Assembly: GCA_035638075.1 (NCBI GenBank)
Contig: DASRAU010000017.1
Span: 39,591-103,590 of the forward strand
Length of the DNA stretch: 64,000 nucleotides
Reading direction: 5' to 3'
Source of the DNA: DASRAU01 sp035638075
GTDB taxonomy: Bacteria; Acidobacteriota; Polarisedimenticolia; Gp22-AA2
Below, one piece after another: positions 41,056-49,519 of this stretch. Both the position numbers and the translations under genes were made by a program. Positions within the stretch are counted from its first letter, which is position 1. The number at the start of each line of letters is the position of its first letter. Below the pieces are notes generated by a model. That model was not told the DNA's origin. It saw nothing but the letters and a program-made list of their open reading frames with translations, and did not search any database.

Positions 41056-41698
41056 GCGCGCAGGCGGAACAGCGCGGCGCCCGCGCGACGCAGATATAGC
41101 GCCCGTGCAGGACGAACGCGATGGACGCGAAGATCCACTGCGAGCGCGGCCAGAGCGCCATCAGGTCCCGCTCGATGCGGATCGGATCGTCGTGCCGGGT
41201 CAGGCGCAGGCGGCGGGCGACGCGCTGGACGTGCGTGTCCACGACGACGCCGGTCGCGAGGCCGTAAGCCCCGCCGAGCACCACGTTCGCGGTCTTCCGC
41301 CCGACGCCGGGCAGGCGCGAGAGCTCCTCCATGGTCCGCGGCACCTGGCCCCCGTGCTCGTCGACGAGTGCCCGGCTCGCACCAAGAAGCGCCCTGGACT
41401 TGGCGCGGAAGAAGCCGGTGGACCGGATCAGGCTTTCCAGCCGTTCCGGGTCCGCGTCCGCGAGAGCCGCCGCATCGGGATAGGAGCGGAAGAGGTCGGG
41501 TGTGACTTTGTTCACACGGGCGTCGGTGCACTGCGCCGAGAGAATGGTGGCGACGAGCAGCTCGAACGGAGTGCGGTGGTCGAGCTCGATGCGCGCGTCG
41601 GGACGGGATCGCTTCAGGGCCCGGAGGATGCGTCCCGCGCGGACCTTCAGGCTGCTAGCCGGGTCTTCCCGTGAGAGCGACCTGGAAGGCGGGGGCAT
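40979..41698 (-). CDS. nth: Endonuclease III (DNA glycosylase/AP lyase)
   Basis: Removes oxidised pyrimidines from DNA. The helix-hairpin-helix LPGVGRKTANVVLGGAYG contains the catalytic Lys, and VVVDTHVQRVARRL supplies the catalytic Asp. A [4Fe-4S] loop of the standard C-x6-C-x2-C-x5-C form (CVARAPRCSACALSRDC) ends the domain. The 239-residue length is slightly above the E. coli enzyme (211), with extra residues at both ends. It is a single gene, convergent with the PGPGW gene. Confidence 0.95.
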   Translation of the reverse strand: MPPPSRSLSREDPASSLKVRAGRILRALKRSRPDARIELDHRTPFELLVATILSAQCTDARVNKVTPDLFRSYPDAAALADADPERLESLIRSTGFFRAKSRALLGASRALVDEHGGQVPRTMEELSRLPGVGRKTANVVLGGAYGLATGVVVDTHVQRVARRLRLTRHDDPIRIERDLMALWPRSQWIFASIAFVLHGRYICVARAPRCSACALSRDCPSRTLGGLPALRRSPDRGRD

Positions 41699-41852
41699 GG
41701 CCTCATCCTAGGCTCAGGTCCAAGGGCCCCGCAACGGGTGGGTGGCCTGTCAAAAAGTCATGGTGTTCATCTGGTGTGCCAAAAAGTCCGAGAGAAGCAC
41801 GCCTGGAGCGTGGCGGAAGGGCCGGAGCGGGGGTTGATGCCCCGATTTCCGC

Positions 41853-41868
41853 TGGCAGAGATGTTGCT
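41853..41868 (+). promoter_or_regulatory. Sigma-54 promoter for the orphan sigma region-4 gene
   Basis: TGGCAGAGATGTTGCT matches TGGCA-N6-TTGCW with correct GG-GC spacing. Transcription would start near 41879, leaving a 16-base leader that holds the ribosome site AAGGAGG. It is the closest fit to a -24/-12 promoter in the window. Confidence 0.65.
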
Positions 41869-41894
41869 AAATGCCCCGGCAACAAGGAGGGGCT

Positions 41895-42251
41895 ATGTGG
41901 AAGCAGCTTCTACCCTACGCGACGAGCTACGACGACTTCATCTCGGCTGACGAGGAAGCGCGTCTCGAAGCGTTCATCTCGGATCCAAACGCCTCCTTCC
42001 GTCAGGAACGGGACATCCAGAGAGAAGAAGTCGACCGCATTCTGAACAAGGCGCTTCATGCCCTTCCGCCGCGCGAGCGATACATCCTGGAGCGCCGCTT
42101 CGGGATGAAGGACGGGACGGAGCTGACGCTCGAGGCCGTGTCCAGGATTCTCAAGCTGAGCAAAGAGCGGGTGCGCCAGCTCGAGCGCGAAGCGCTCCTG
42201 AAGCTGCGCCTGAATCTGGACGGCATGCGCGGCCAGCTGATGAGCGCCTGA
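41895..42251 (+). CDS. Orphan sigma-70 region 3.2/4 protein
   Basis: A 118-residue protein equal to the C-terminal end of a group 1/2 sigma factor. LNKALHALPPRERYILERRFG leads into the region 4.2 helix-turn-helix LTLEAVSRILKLSKERVRQLE, ending in REALLKLR. The first 50 residues (MWKQLLPYATSYDDFISADE) resemble region 3.2 at most. Regions 1.2, 2 and 3.1, needed for core binding and -10 recognition, are absent, and there is no sign of a frameshifted upstream part. The strong ribosome site AAGGAGGGG makes it a real gene. It might bind -35 elements or the beta flap as a partial sigma or antagonist. Confidence 0.8.
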   Translation: MWKQLLPYATSYDDFISADEEARLEAFISDPNASFRQERDIQREEVDRILNKALHALPPRERYILERRFGMKDGTELTLEAVSRILKLSKERVRQLEREALLKLRLNLDGMRGQLMSA

Positions 42252-42356
42252 TTCGCGACTGCTGAAGTTCTGAAGGAAGGCTTCCCCCCACCCCCGGGCT
42301 GCGGGGCGGATGCAGAACGATCGCCGCCGCCGCAGTCCCGGGGGTCTTGCTGTGCG

Positions 42357-42385
42357 TTGCATATGACTTAGCATTCGGCTATCAT
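42357..42385 (+). promoter_or_regulatory. Possible sigma-70 promoter for the TPR lipoprotein-tonB cluster
   Basis: TTGCAT and TATCAT are separated by 17 bp. The -10 box is one base from consensus; the -35 box is weak. It lies about 100 bp upstream of the TPR lipoprotein start. Confidence 0.45.
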
Positions 42386-42490
42386 CCCCGGCCGGATCGG
42401 CGAGCACACGCCGATCCTCCACTTCAGCAGGGATGAAGCAGGGAGTCCGGCGGCGGGTCGATCGACCGGTCGCGGCGGAGCCGACCGATC

Positions 42491-43339
42491 ATGATCCGAA
42501 GAATGGCGGCGATGGCGCTCGTGCTCGGTGCTCTCCTCACGGGAACCGGTTGCCAGGGAACCATCGCCCGCCTCAAGGCCAATTACGCCACCAAGCAGGG
42601 GAACGAGGCGTACAAGGCGCAGGATTTCCTGAAGGCGATCGAGTGGTACCGGTACGCCACCTACCTCAATGCGGACCTCGACCTCGCGTACTACAACTCG
42701 GCTCTCTCCTACCTCGCACTCTACCGCCCCGGCTCGAAGCACCCCAAGGACATCCGGTACTCGGAGCAGGCGATCGCCAATCTGAAGCGGTACCTGGCGG
42801 TCCATCCGGACAGCGAGGATGCGAAGAACTACCTGCTCACCGTCTATCTCGGCGCCGAGAAGTTCGACGATGCGGCCGAGTTCTTCCAGACGGAGCTGAA
42901 GGCGCACGGAGACGACCCGACGAAGGCCTCGCAGTTGATGCAGATCATCGGGGTCATCTACACAAAGAAAGGGGACTTCGACACGGCGCTCGAGTGGTAC
43001 AAGAAGCGTGCCGACCTCGAGAAGGAGAACCCCGAGGTCCTCTACACCATTGGTGTGCTCTGCTGGGACAAGGTGTACAAGGGCGGTCTGCAGCTCGAAC
43101 TCGCCCGGCGCAATGAGCTCATCGACATGGGGCTCGATTACCTCAACCGCGCCTCGGCCCTGCGCACCGACTACATGGAAGCGGTGTCATACATCAACCT
43201 CATGTACCGTGAGAAGGCCAAGTCGGCGGCCATGGTGGGGGACAATGAAGGCACCGCGAAGTGGAACGCGGAAGCCGACAAGTACATGCACCAGGCGCTG
43301 GACATGCGCAAGCGGGCGATGGCAGCCGCGCAGAAATAG
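42491..43339 (+). CDS. TPR-repeat lipoprotein
   Basis: A 282-residue protein with a lipoprotein signal (MIRRMAAMALVLGALLTGTG, then Cys at residue 21). The mature part contains four or five TPRs (KQGNEAYKAQDFLKAIEWY, YNSALSYLALYR, IGVIYTKKGDFDTALEWYK). It is anchored in a membrane facing the periplasm. It lies 50 bp upstream of tonB in the same direction, so it may serve the TonB complex as an assembly or cell-envelope factor, as periplasmic TPR lipoproteins of Tol/gliding systems do; this is inference. Confidence 0.85.
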   Translation: MIRRMAAMALVLGALLTGTGCQGTIARLKANYATKQGNEAYKAQDFLKAIEWYRYATYLNADLDLAYYNSALSYLALYRPGSKHPKDIRYSEQAIANLKRYLAVHPDSEDAKNYLLTVYLGAEKFDDAAEFFQTELKAHGDDPTKASQLMQIIGVIYTKKGDFDTALEWYKKRADLEKENPEVLYTIGVLCWDKVYKGGLQLELARRNELIDMGLDYLNRASALRTDYMEAVSYINLMYREKAKSAAMVGDNEGTAKWNAEADKYMHQALDMRKRAMAAAQK

Positions 43340-43389
43340 AGTGGGGCCCGGGCGCGCGGCAGGACCGCGCGCCCCGAGAGGGTGACGCC

Positions 43390-44157
43390 GTGTTCGAGAC
43401 CCAGGTTTTCTCGACGAAGCAGCGCAAGCGGACGCGCAGTTCGCTGACGCTGCCGTTCGCGGTCATCGTGCACGCGATCGGGTTCGGCGGCCTCATCGTC
43501 GGCTCCTTCCTGAGCGTCGAGTCGGTTCCGGCCCCCCCCATCACCATCTCGTTCGTGGGTTCTGCTCCACCGCCGCCGCCACCGCCGCCGCCACCGCCGG
43601 CGCGCAAGAAGCGGACGCAGACGGAGAAGCCCAAGGAGATCCCCAAGCCGACCGAGATCGTCCAGCCCAAGATCGTGCCCGAGGAGCAGCCCAAGCCGAT
43701 CGACGCGCCCGAGGACGCGAGCAACGACGAGGGCGAGGATGAAGGCGTCGATGGAGGCGTCGAAGGAGGCGTGGTCGGGGGCGTCGTGGGGGGCGTCGTC
43801 GGCGGAGTCCTCGGCGGAATGCTGGGAGGCGTCGAAGGGGGCCTCGGCGATCAGCCCCTGTACGCCGGTATCGGCGGCGTCACCAACCCCGAGCTGATCC
43901 CGTCCAGCAAAGTCCAGCCCAAGTACCCCGAGATCGCCCGCAAGGCGAAGATCCAGGGGAAGGTGGTCCTGCAGGCCGTGATCAGGAAAGATGGATCGGT
44001 GGGCGACATCCAGGTCCTGCAGTCGCCCGGGGCCAAGTTCGGGTTCGACGAGGCCGCCATCGCGGCCGTGCGGCAATGGCGCTACAAGCCCGGCCTCCAG
44101 AACGGAAAGCCGGTGGACGTGTATTTCACGGTCGTGGTGACGTTCGAGCTCAATTGA
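43390..44157 (+). CDS. tonB: TonB-family energy transducer
   Basis: A 255-residue protein linking the inner-membrane proton channel to outer-membrane receptors. It has one N-terminal membrane helix (LPFAVIVHAIGFGGLIVGSFL) and an 11-residue polyproline run followed by Lys/Glu-Pro repeats. An unusual Gly-Gly-Val repeat tract follows (about 120-145), then the C-terminal TonB domain with PKYPEIARKAKIQGKV and RQWRYKPGLQNGKPVDV. The start is the GTG at 43390 behind GAGAGGG. Genes for exbB and two exbD proteins follow. Confidence 0.9.
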   Translation: MFETQVFSTKQRKRTRSSLTLPFAVIVHAIGFGGLIVGSFLSVESVPAPPITISFVGSAPPPPPPPPPPPARKKRTQTEKPKEIPKPTEIVQPKIVPEEQPKPIDAPEDASNDEGEDEGVDGGVEGGVVGGVVGGVVGGVLGGMLGGVEGGLGDQPLYAGIGGVTNPELIPSSKVQPKYPEIARKAKIQGKVVLQAVIRKDGSVGDIQVLQSPGAKFGFDEAAIAAVRQWRYKPGLQNGKPVDVYFTVVVTFELN

Positions 44158-44207
44158 GCGGCGGTCCGGCGTGAGGCCGGCGTTCCGCTGATCGGAGGGT
44201 TCAGGTC

Positions 44208-44906
44208 ATGATGGGTCATTCGCTACTCGATATCTGGGGCCAGATGGGTTACCTCGCCAAGGGGGTGGCCATCTTCCTGATCCTGATGTCGATCTACTCG
44301 CTCGGCATCTTCATCGAGCGCCTCCTCTACTACCGTCAGGCCAAGAAGCAGTCGATCGACTACCTGCCGATCGCCACCAAGGCGCTGCGCGAGGGCAACT
44401 ACGCGGCGGCCGTCGAGGCGGCCAAGCGCTACAACAAGAGCCACCTCGCCAAAGTGCTGGCCGCCGGCCTGCAGCAGTTCCTGTTCGAGAAGGAAGACCA
44501 GCCGTCCCACGACGCGGTCGAATCGGTCCGCCTCGCCGTGGAGCGCGCCGCCGCCCTGACCACGGCCGAGATGAAGCGCGGCATCGGCGGGCTCGCTACC
44601 GTCGGGTCGACGGCGCCGTTCGTCGGGCTGTTCGGCACGGTGTTCGGCATCATCAACGCCTTCCAGGGGATGGCGGCGGCCGGCAGCGGCGGCATCGGCG
44701 CGGTCTCGGCCGGAATCGCCGAGGCGCTCATCACCACCGGCGTTGGCATCGGCGTGGCCATCGTCGGGGTCTGGTGCTTCAACTACTTCCAGTCGCAAAT
44801 CGAGTTCTTCGGGATCGAGATGGCCAACTCCGGTTCGGAGCTGATCGACTTCTTCCTGAAGCGGCAATCGCAGGCGCAGGGCGCGGGCAATGCAAGCCGG
44901 CGATAA
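44208..44906 (+). CDS. exbB: ExbB/TolQ-type proton channel subunit
   Basis: A 232-residue inner-membrane protein with three membrane helices: at about 14-35, then two in the conserved block GGLATVGSTAPFVGLFGTVFG to GVGIGVAIVGVWCFNYF. It forms the proton-conducting pentamer around ExbD. GGAGGG lies upstream of the ATG at 44208. The end overlaps the first exbD by 17 bases. TolQ or MotA-like naming is possible; the neighbouring tonB favours ExbB. Confidence 0.92.
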   Translation: MMGHSLLDIWGQMGYLAKGVAIFLILMSIYSLGIFIERLLYYRQAKKQSIDYLPIATKALREGNYAAAVEAAKRYNKSHLAKVLAAGLQQFLFEKEDQPSHDAVESVRLAVERAAALTTAEMKRGIGGLATVGSTAPFVGLFGTVFGIINAFQGMAAAGSGGIGAVSAGIAEALITTGVGIGVAIVGVWCFNYFQSQIEFFGIEMANSGSELIDFFLKRQSQAQGAGNASRR

Positions 44907-45309
44907 CAAGAACCTCAACTCGGACATCAATGTCACGCCGTTCGTGGACATCTGTCTCGTGCTGCTGGTGATCTTCATGGTGGTCACCCCGATGCTGCAG
45001 GAGGGGGTCACCGTGCACCTGCCGTACGCCAAGCACACCGAGAAGCACGAGGACGACGAGGCGCACGCCATCGTCGTGGCGGTGCCCAACGACCGCACCA
45101 TCTACATCCAGAAGAAGCCGGTGCCGCGCGACCAGTTCCAGGCCGAGATGACCGAGATCCACGACCGGATGCCGGACAAGAACGTGCTCATCAAGGCGGA
45201 CAAGGGCATGAAGTACGGCGATGTCCGCAAGGTCATGGTCGAAACGAACGAGGCCGGCTTCGAGGAAGTGTCCCTCGTGACCGAAAAGTCACCGGGCGCG
45301 GAAGGGTAG
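44890..45309 (+). CDS. exbD: ExbD/TolR-type subunit 1
   Basis: A 139-residue single-pass protein. NVTPFVDICLVLLVIFMVVTP contains the membrane helix with the conserved proton-carrying Asp. The periplasmic domain follows (VHLPYAKHTEKHEDDEAHAI ... VLIKADKGMKYGDVRKVM). It overlaps exbB by 17 bases and is followed 12 bp later by a second copy. Confidence 0.92.
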   Translation: MQAGDNKNLNSDINVTPFVDICLVLLVIFMVVTPMLQEGVTVHLPYAKHTEKHEDDEAHAIVVAVPNDRTIYIQKKPVPRDQFQAEMTEIHDRMPDKNVLIKADKGMKYGDVRKVMVETNEAGFEEVSLVTEKSPGAEG

Positions 45310-45321
45310 GGAGGTCGCACC

Positions 45322-45777
45322 ATGGGCATGGCGGTTGGCAATAAAGGGCTCAATTCGAGCCCCAACGTCACACCCTTCGTCGACATCTGTCTGGTGCTCC
45401 TCGTCATTTTCATGGTGATCACGCCGCTGCTCAGCCGGACGCTGGACGTGGCCGTGCCGCCGAAGAACGACACTCCCGACACGCCGCCACCCACGGACGA
45501 CATGTTCATCCTGACCGTCAAGGGGCCGGCGGATTCTCCACGAGTCCTCCTGAATCGTGAGGAGATTGTCGGGGCGCTCGACGGGGTCGAGAATCGCATG
45601 CAGGAATTGATGAAGGGGCGGCGTGAGAAGGTGGTTTTCTTCCAGGCTGACAACGAGGTCCCCTACGATTACGTGGTGCAGGTGATGGATGCCATGCGCG
45701 GCGGCGGCGTGGAGAAGATCGGCCTCATCACCGACCAGACCCTCGATGCCACCGGCGGCGTCGCGCCGCCGCAGTAA
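45322..45777 (+). CDS. exbD: ExbD/TolR-type subunit 2
   Basis: A 151-residue paralogue of the preceding gene: NVTPFVDICLVLLVIFMVIT again holds the membrane helix and Asp, and the periplasmic part carries a DTPDTPPPTDD insertion and ends in VVQVMDAMRGGGVEKIGL. Two exbD genes behind one exbB occur in several phyla, where both may be needed for a heteromeric pore plug. A 9-bp hairpin lies three bases after its stop. Confidence 0.92.
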   Translation: MGMAVGNKGLNSSPNVTPFVDICLVLLVIFMVITPLLSRTLDVAVPPKNDTPDTPPPTDDMFILTVKGPADSPRVLLNREEIVGALDGVENRMQELMKGRREKVVFFQADNEVPYDYVVQVMDAMRGGGVEKIGLITDQTLDATGGVAPPQ

Positions 45778-45780
45778 GTC

Positions 45781-45800
45781 CTCCCGCGCTGGCGCGGGAG
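45781..45800 (+). terminator. Stem-loop between exbD and mpl
   Basis: CTCCCGCGC and GCGCGGGAG pair perfectly with a two-base apex, three bases after the exbD stop. No U tract follows. It could reduce read-through into mpl or protect the upstream message end. Confidence 0.45.
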
Positions 45801-45823
45801 CACTCGAGCCCAACGACATCCCG

Positions 45824-47242
45824 ATGACGCCTGACGTCACCGCGCCGCGTCGCATCCACCTGATTGGCATCTGCGGCACCGGCATGGCCTCGCTCGCAGG
45901 CCTGCTGCAGTCTGCCGGGCACCAGGTCACCGGCTCCGACGAGTCGGTCTTCCCTCCGATGAGCACCATGCTCGCCTCGCGGGGCATTCCCGTCCTGGAG
46001 GGCTACCGCGCCGAGCACCTGGATTCCCGTCCCGACCTGGTCATCGTCGGGAACATCGCGACCTCCGCGAATGCCGAGGCCGTGGCGGCGCGCGAGCGCG
46101 GCATTCCCTCCCTGAGCATGGCGGAAGCGATCGGCCGCCTCTTCCTCGAAGGGCGGCATTCGATGGTCGTGGCCGGCACGCACGGCAAGACGACGACCTC
46201 GGCGCTGCTCGCCTGGGTGCTGCATGCGGCGGGACGCCGGCCTTCGTTCCTGGTCGGGGGCGTGCTGCGCAACTTCGACCGGTCGTTCGACCTCGGGCCG
46301 GGCGACGAGTTCGTCATCGAAGGGGACGAATACGAGACCGCGTTCTTCGACAAGGGGCCGAAGTTCCTTCACTACCGGCCCCGCACCGCGATCCTGACGT
46401 CGGTGGAATTCGACCACGCCGAGATGTACCGCGATCTCGAAGCCGTCAAGGAGGCCTTTCGCAAGTTCGTCGCCCTCGTGCCCAAAGACGGTCTCCTGAT
46501 CGCCTGCGCCGACGATGCGAACGCGGCCGCCATCGCGGCCCAGAGCGGCGCCCCGGTGGAAACCTACGGCCTCGACGAGGGCGCGCTCTGGCGCGGCCGC
46601 GCGCTCCAGGCCGACCCGGAGGGCGTGGAGATCGAGATCACCCGCCGGGGCGCCCCGTTCCTGCGCGGCCGGACGCCGCTCTTCGGTCCGCACAACCTCC
46701 GCAACATCCTGGCCGTGACGGCGGCCGCGGCGGCGCGGGGCGTGGCGCCCGACGCCATCGCCTCGGGACTCGCGTCTTTCTCCGGCGTGCGCCGGCGCCA
46801 GGAAGTCCGGGGCGAAGCGGGTGGGGTGACGGTGCTGGACGACTTTGCCCACCACCCGACGGCGGTCCGGCTCACGCTCGAGGGGCTGAAGCAGAAATAC
46901 GGAGAGCGCCCCCTCTGGACCATCTTCGAGCCGCGCACCAACACGACGCGCCGCAGCGTGTTCCAGCAGGAGTACGCTGAGGCGTTCGCGCCGGCGGATC
47001 GCGTCGTCGTCGCGGCGGTCGATCACCCGGAGCGGGCCCCCGAGGGGGAGCGTTTCTCCGCCGAGCGCCTCGTCGCGGACCTCGAGGCCCGCGGTCAGTG
47101 GGCCCGGTACGTTCCCGCGGTGGACGAGATCGTCGAAACGCTCGGGCGCGAGGCCGGCGCCGGCGACGTCGTGGTGATCATGTCCAACGGCGCATTCGGC
47201 GGGATCCACGCCCGCCTGCTCGAGCGGCTGAAGCGCCGCTGA
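45824..47242 (+). CDS. mpl: Murein tripeptide ligase Mpl (UDP-MurNAc:tripeptide ligase)
   Basis: Joins recycled L-Ala-gamma-D-Glu-meso-DAP to UDP-MurNAc in cell-wall recycling. The 472-residue Mur-ligase fold has HLIGICGTGMASLAGLLQ, the P-loop GTHGKTTT at about 118-125, EGDEYETAFFDKGPKFLHY and FDHAEMY. FEPRTNTTRRSVFQQEY is the Mpl-type variant that separates it from MurC, which also tends to be somewhat longer. The start at 45824 is the first ATG after the hairpin; the ribosome site is poor. Confidence 0.9.
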   Translation: MTPDVTAPRRIHLIGICGTGMASLAGLLQSAGHQVTGSDESVFPPMSTMLASRGIPVLEGYRAEHLDSRPDLVIVGNIATSANAEAVAARERGIPSLSMAEAIGRLFLEGRHSMVVAGTHGKTTTSALLAWVLHAAGRRPSFLVGGVLRNFDRSFDLGPGDEFVIEGDEYETAFFDKGPKFLHYRPRTAILTSVEFDHAEMYRDLEAVKEAFRKFVALVPKDGLLIACADDANAAAIAAQSGAPVETYGLDEGALWRGRALQADPEGVEIEITRRGAPFLRGRTPLFGPHNLRNILAVTAAAAARGVAPDAIASGLASFSGVRRRQEVRGEAGGVTVLDDFAHHPTAVRLTLEGLKQKYGERPLWTIFEPRTNTTRRSVFQQEYAEAFAPADRVVVAAVDHPERAPEGERFSAERLVADLEARGQWARYVPAVDEIVETLGREAGAGDVVVIMSNGAFGGIHARLLERLKRR

Positions 47243-47264
47243 CGCGCGCGATCCACAATCGAAC

Positions 47265-48287
47265 TCAGGAGGAAAGCAGGGCCGCGTCGCCGTCGGCGAG
47301 GACCCGGAGCAGCTCGTCCTCCAGGTACCGGGGCGCGGTGCGCAGGCCGGTGGGAAGGCGCGCGGCGTAGGCCTGCCGGGTGCGTTCGATCTCCCGGGCG
47401 AGCCGGTGGGACAGGTCGCGCTGCTTGCGCCCCTGGATCACCGCCTCCTCGTTGTAGAGCAGGAGCTCCGAGACCAGCAGGCTCGCGAACCGGCGCGCGT
47501 CGTTGTGCTGCCGCTGCTCCTCGGGCGACAGCGCCGTCTCGGCGGATTCGCGGCGCGGGAGGGAGTCGAGATCCCCGAGCAGCGCGTGCATTTCCGCCTC
47601 CTCCGGGGCGGCTGGCAATCCGGCCAACCCCACCCGCACCGGGGCGCGCGCCGGCAGCCGGGAACCTGCTGTCGTTTCGCCTGCCGGGTGCGACCGGCGC
47701 GCCGGAGCCTGCATCTCGAGAGCCGCTCCGCCGAGGCGCGCGAAGACGGCGAACAGATCCGCAGAGTTGATGGGCGCGGCCGCTCCGGCGGAGTCGCCGT
47801 ACAGAATCGCCACAGGCCGGCCACGGACCAGGAGCGGGGAGGCCGCGGAGGCGGCGGGTACGGACCCGCCGAGCGCCTCGACCACGGCGGGTCCCGGTCC
47901 CTCGGGCCCGGCGGTCCGCAGCGCGCCGGAGGTGCGTGCCCGGGCCAGGAGATGGTCGCCGATCGCGGGCAGGCTCAGGCGCTCGTGCGCCCGGCCGTTG
48001 CCGCCGAGGCCGCGCGCCTCCCACTCCACCAGCAGGGAATCGCGCGCGATCAGGATGAGGGATCGGGGAAAGCACAGCGCGCTCGCGTCCAGAACCGAAC
48101 GGAGGACTTCCCGCTGGTCGGCGGAGCCGGCGTCGAGAATCGCGTGGATGGCCTGGACTGCGCCCGCGAGCCCGGAGCTTCCGGGGTGGGTGTCGGTTTC
48201 GATGGGGGACGCGAGATCGCGGAGGGCCGATTCCAGCTCGGACCGGAACCGCTCCACTCTTTCCGCCAGCTGGTGGTTGGCGTCCAT
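47265..48287 (-). CDS. GAF-like domain protein, unknown role
   Basis: About 340 residues. A domain at about 55-195 (LARARTSGALRTAGPEG, ASPLLVRGRPVAILYGDSAG, DLFAVFARLGGAALEM) has the layout of a GAF sensor. The C-terminal 90 residues are helical and charged (RRFASLLVSELLLYNEEAVI, RDLSHRLAREIERTRQAY), like proteins of soil bacteria that couple to regulatory systems. There is no output domain. The promoter position rules out the longest frame; ATG 48287, GTG 48311 and ATG 48320 are the candidate starts. It converges on mpl with 22 bp between them. Confidence 0.65.
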   Translation of the reverse strand: MDANHQLAERVERFRSELESALRDLASPIETDTHPGSSGLAGAVQAIHAILDAGSADQREVLRSVLDASALCFPRSLILIARDSLLVEWEARGLGGNGRAHERLSLPAIGDHLLARARTSGALRTAGPEGPGPAVVEALGGSVPAASAASPLLVRGRPVAILYGDSAGAAAPINSADLFAVFARLGGAALEMQAPARRSHPAGETTAGSRLPARAPVRVGLAGLPAAPEEAEMHALLGDLDSLPRRESAETALSPEEQRQHNDARRFASLLVSELLLYNEEAVIQGRKQRDLSHRLAREIERTRQAYAARLPTGLRTAPRYLEDELLRVLADGDAALLSS

Positions 48288-48337
48288 TCCCGAGTGCCGA
48301 TCGTCGCTCACGATTCGCATCCCGCCCGCGGCGCGGG

Positions 48338-48367
48338 ACACTAGCATCGGGTGTAATCGGCTGTCAA
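48338..48367 (-). promoter_or_regulatory. Sigma-70 promoter for the GAF-like gene
   Basis: On the minus strand a perfect TTGACA is followed after 18 bp by TAGTGT. The -35 box is ideal, the -10 box is poor. Transcription would begin near 48331. Confidence 0.45.
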
Positions 48368-48526
48368 ACACGCCGATGACCGCGCCAGAGGAATGGCAGG
48401 AATGAGACACGGGAGCGTGGCAGATGCACCAATACCACGGACCACACGGGGAAGCACGTCCAGCCAATAACTTGGAAGTCGTTGAAAATAAGTGGATTCC
48501 TTCGCACGAGAGAGCGACATCAGGGC

Positions 48527-48542
48527 TGGCACGTCCCCTGCT
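48527..48542 (+). promoter_or_regulatory. Sigma-54-like promoter for lpxC
   Basis: TGGCACGTCCCCTGCT matches the TGGCACG-N4-TTGCW consensus at all but one conserved base and keeps the 12-bp GG-GC distance. The predicted start near 48553 leaves a 32-base leader with GAGGG before the lpxC ATG. Confidence 0.55.
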
Positions 48543-48584
48543 CTAGGGGGGTGTGCCCGCAGGGGGGGCCGAGGGAATCCACGA

Positions 48585-49511
48585 ATGAATCAGCAGCGAA
48601 CGGTGCGTCGGGCGGTCGGAATCGAAGGGGTCGGTCTGCACTCCGGTGCGGAGACCCGCGTGGAGATTCTCCCGGCTCCCGCCAACCACGGCCTGCTCTT
48701 CGCCCGGCGCGACCTCGGTGGAAAGGAAATCCCCGCGTCGCCCGAGGCGATCGGGGACTCGAGTCTCGCCACCACCCTGGGCCGCAACGGCGCGTCCGTT
48801 GCCACCGTGGAGCACCTGCTCGCCGCGCTCCAGGGACTGGGGATCGACAACGCCCGCATCGAGGTCGATGGCCCCGAGATCCCCATACTCGACGGCAGCG
48901 CCGCACCTTTCGTGAACGCGATTCGACAGGTCGGGACGACGGCGCAGAGCGCCGCCCGCCGGCCGGTGACGGTGAAGCGGCCCCTGACCGTGCGGGACGG
49001 CGAGCGGGCGATCCTGGCCCTGCCGTCGCGTGACTTCCGCATCTCCTACGCCATCGATTTCCCGCATCCCGCCATCGGCTACCAGGCGGTGGCCCTGGCC
49101 CTCGACGAGGAGGTCTTCGCCGCATCGATCGCCCCGGCGCGCACCTTCTGCCTGCTGCGGGACGTCCAGGCGATGCGGGCCTCGGGGCGCGCCATCGGCG
49201 GCTCGCTCGACAACGCCGTCGTCGTGGGAGACGAGGGGATCGTCGGCGGGTCGCTGCGCTTCCGCGACGAGTTCGTGCGCCACAAGGTGCTCGACCTCAT
49301 CGGCGACCTGGCGCTTCTCGGTGCTCCGCTCCAGGCGCACGTCGTCGTGTTCAAGGGCGGGCACCGCCTGCACGCCCAGCTCGTGCGCCGCCTGCGCGAC
49401 GGCGCGGTGGCAGCCGCCTCCGCGGTCCGCCCGCACCCGCCGCAGTGGTACGACCGCTTCTCGCACCTCGGCGAGCGCCTCGTGCCCCGGCCCTCGGTGC
49501 TGAGCGCCTGA
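48585..49511 (+). CDS. lpxC: UDP-3-O-acyl-N-acetylglucosamine deacetylase
   Basis: Zn-dependent deacetylase, the committed step of lipid A synthesis. The 308-residue protein contains VGLHSGAETRVEILPAP at the start, the first Zn-binding His in VEHLLAALQGLGIDN, the distal His and Asp in RHKVLDLIGDLALLG, and the catalytic His in KGGHRLHAQLVRRL. The ATG at 48585 is chosen because the family begins with this QRTVRRAVGIEGVGLHSG segment; the longer frame has no support. A terminator-like hairpin follows. Confidence 0.96.
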   Translation: MNQQRTVRRAVGIEGVGLHSGAETRVEILPAPANHGLLFARRDLGGKEIPASPEAIGDSSLATTLGRNGASVATVEHLLAALQGLGIDNARIEVDGPEIPILDGSAAPFVNAIRQVGTTAQSAARRPVTVKRPLTVRDGERAILALPSRDFRISYAIDFPHPAIGYQAVALALDEEVFAASIAPARTFCLLRDVQAMRASGRAIGGSLDNAVVVGDEGIVGGSLRFRDEFVRHKVLDLIGDLALLGAPLQAHVVVFKGGHRLHAQLVRRLRDGAVAAASAVRPHPPQWYDRFSHLGERLVPRPSVLSA

Positions 49512-49519
49512 GGTCGTCG

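Noticed and set aside
41738..41950. A 70-codon frame before the sigma region-4 gene
   Set aside because: No ribosome site; it overlaps the well-supported sigma gene start and the -24/-12 promoter.
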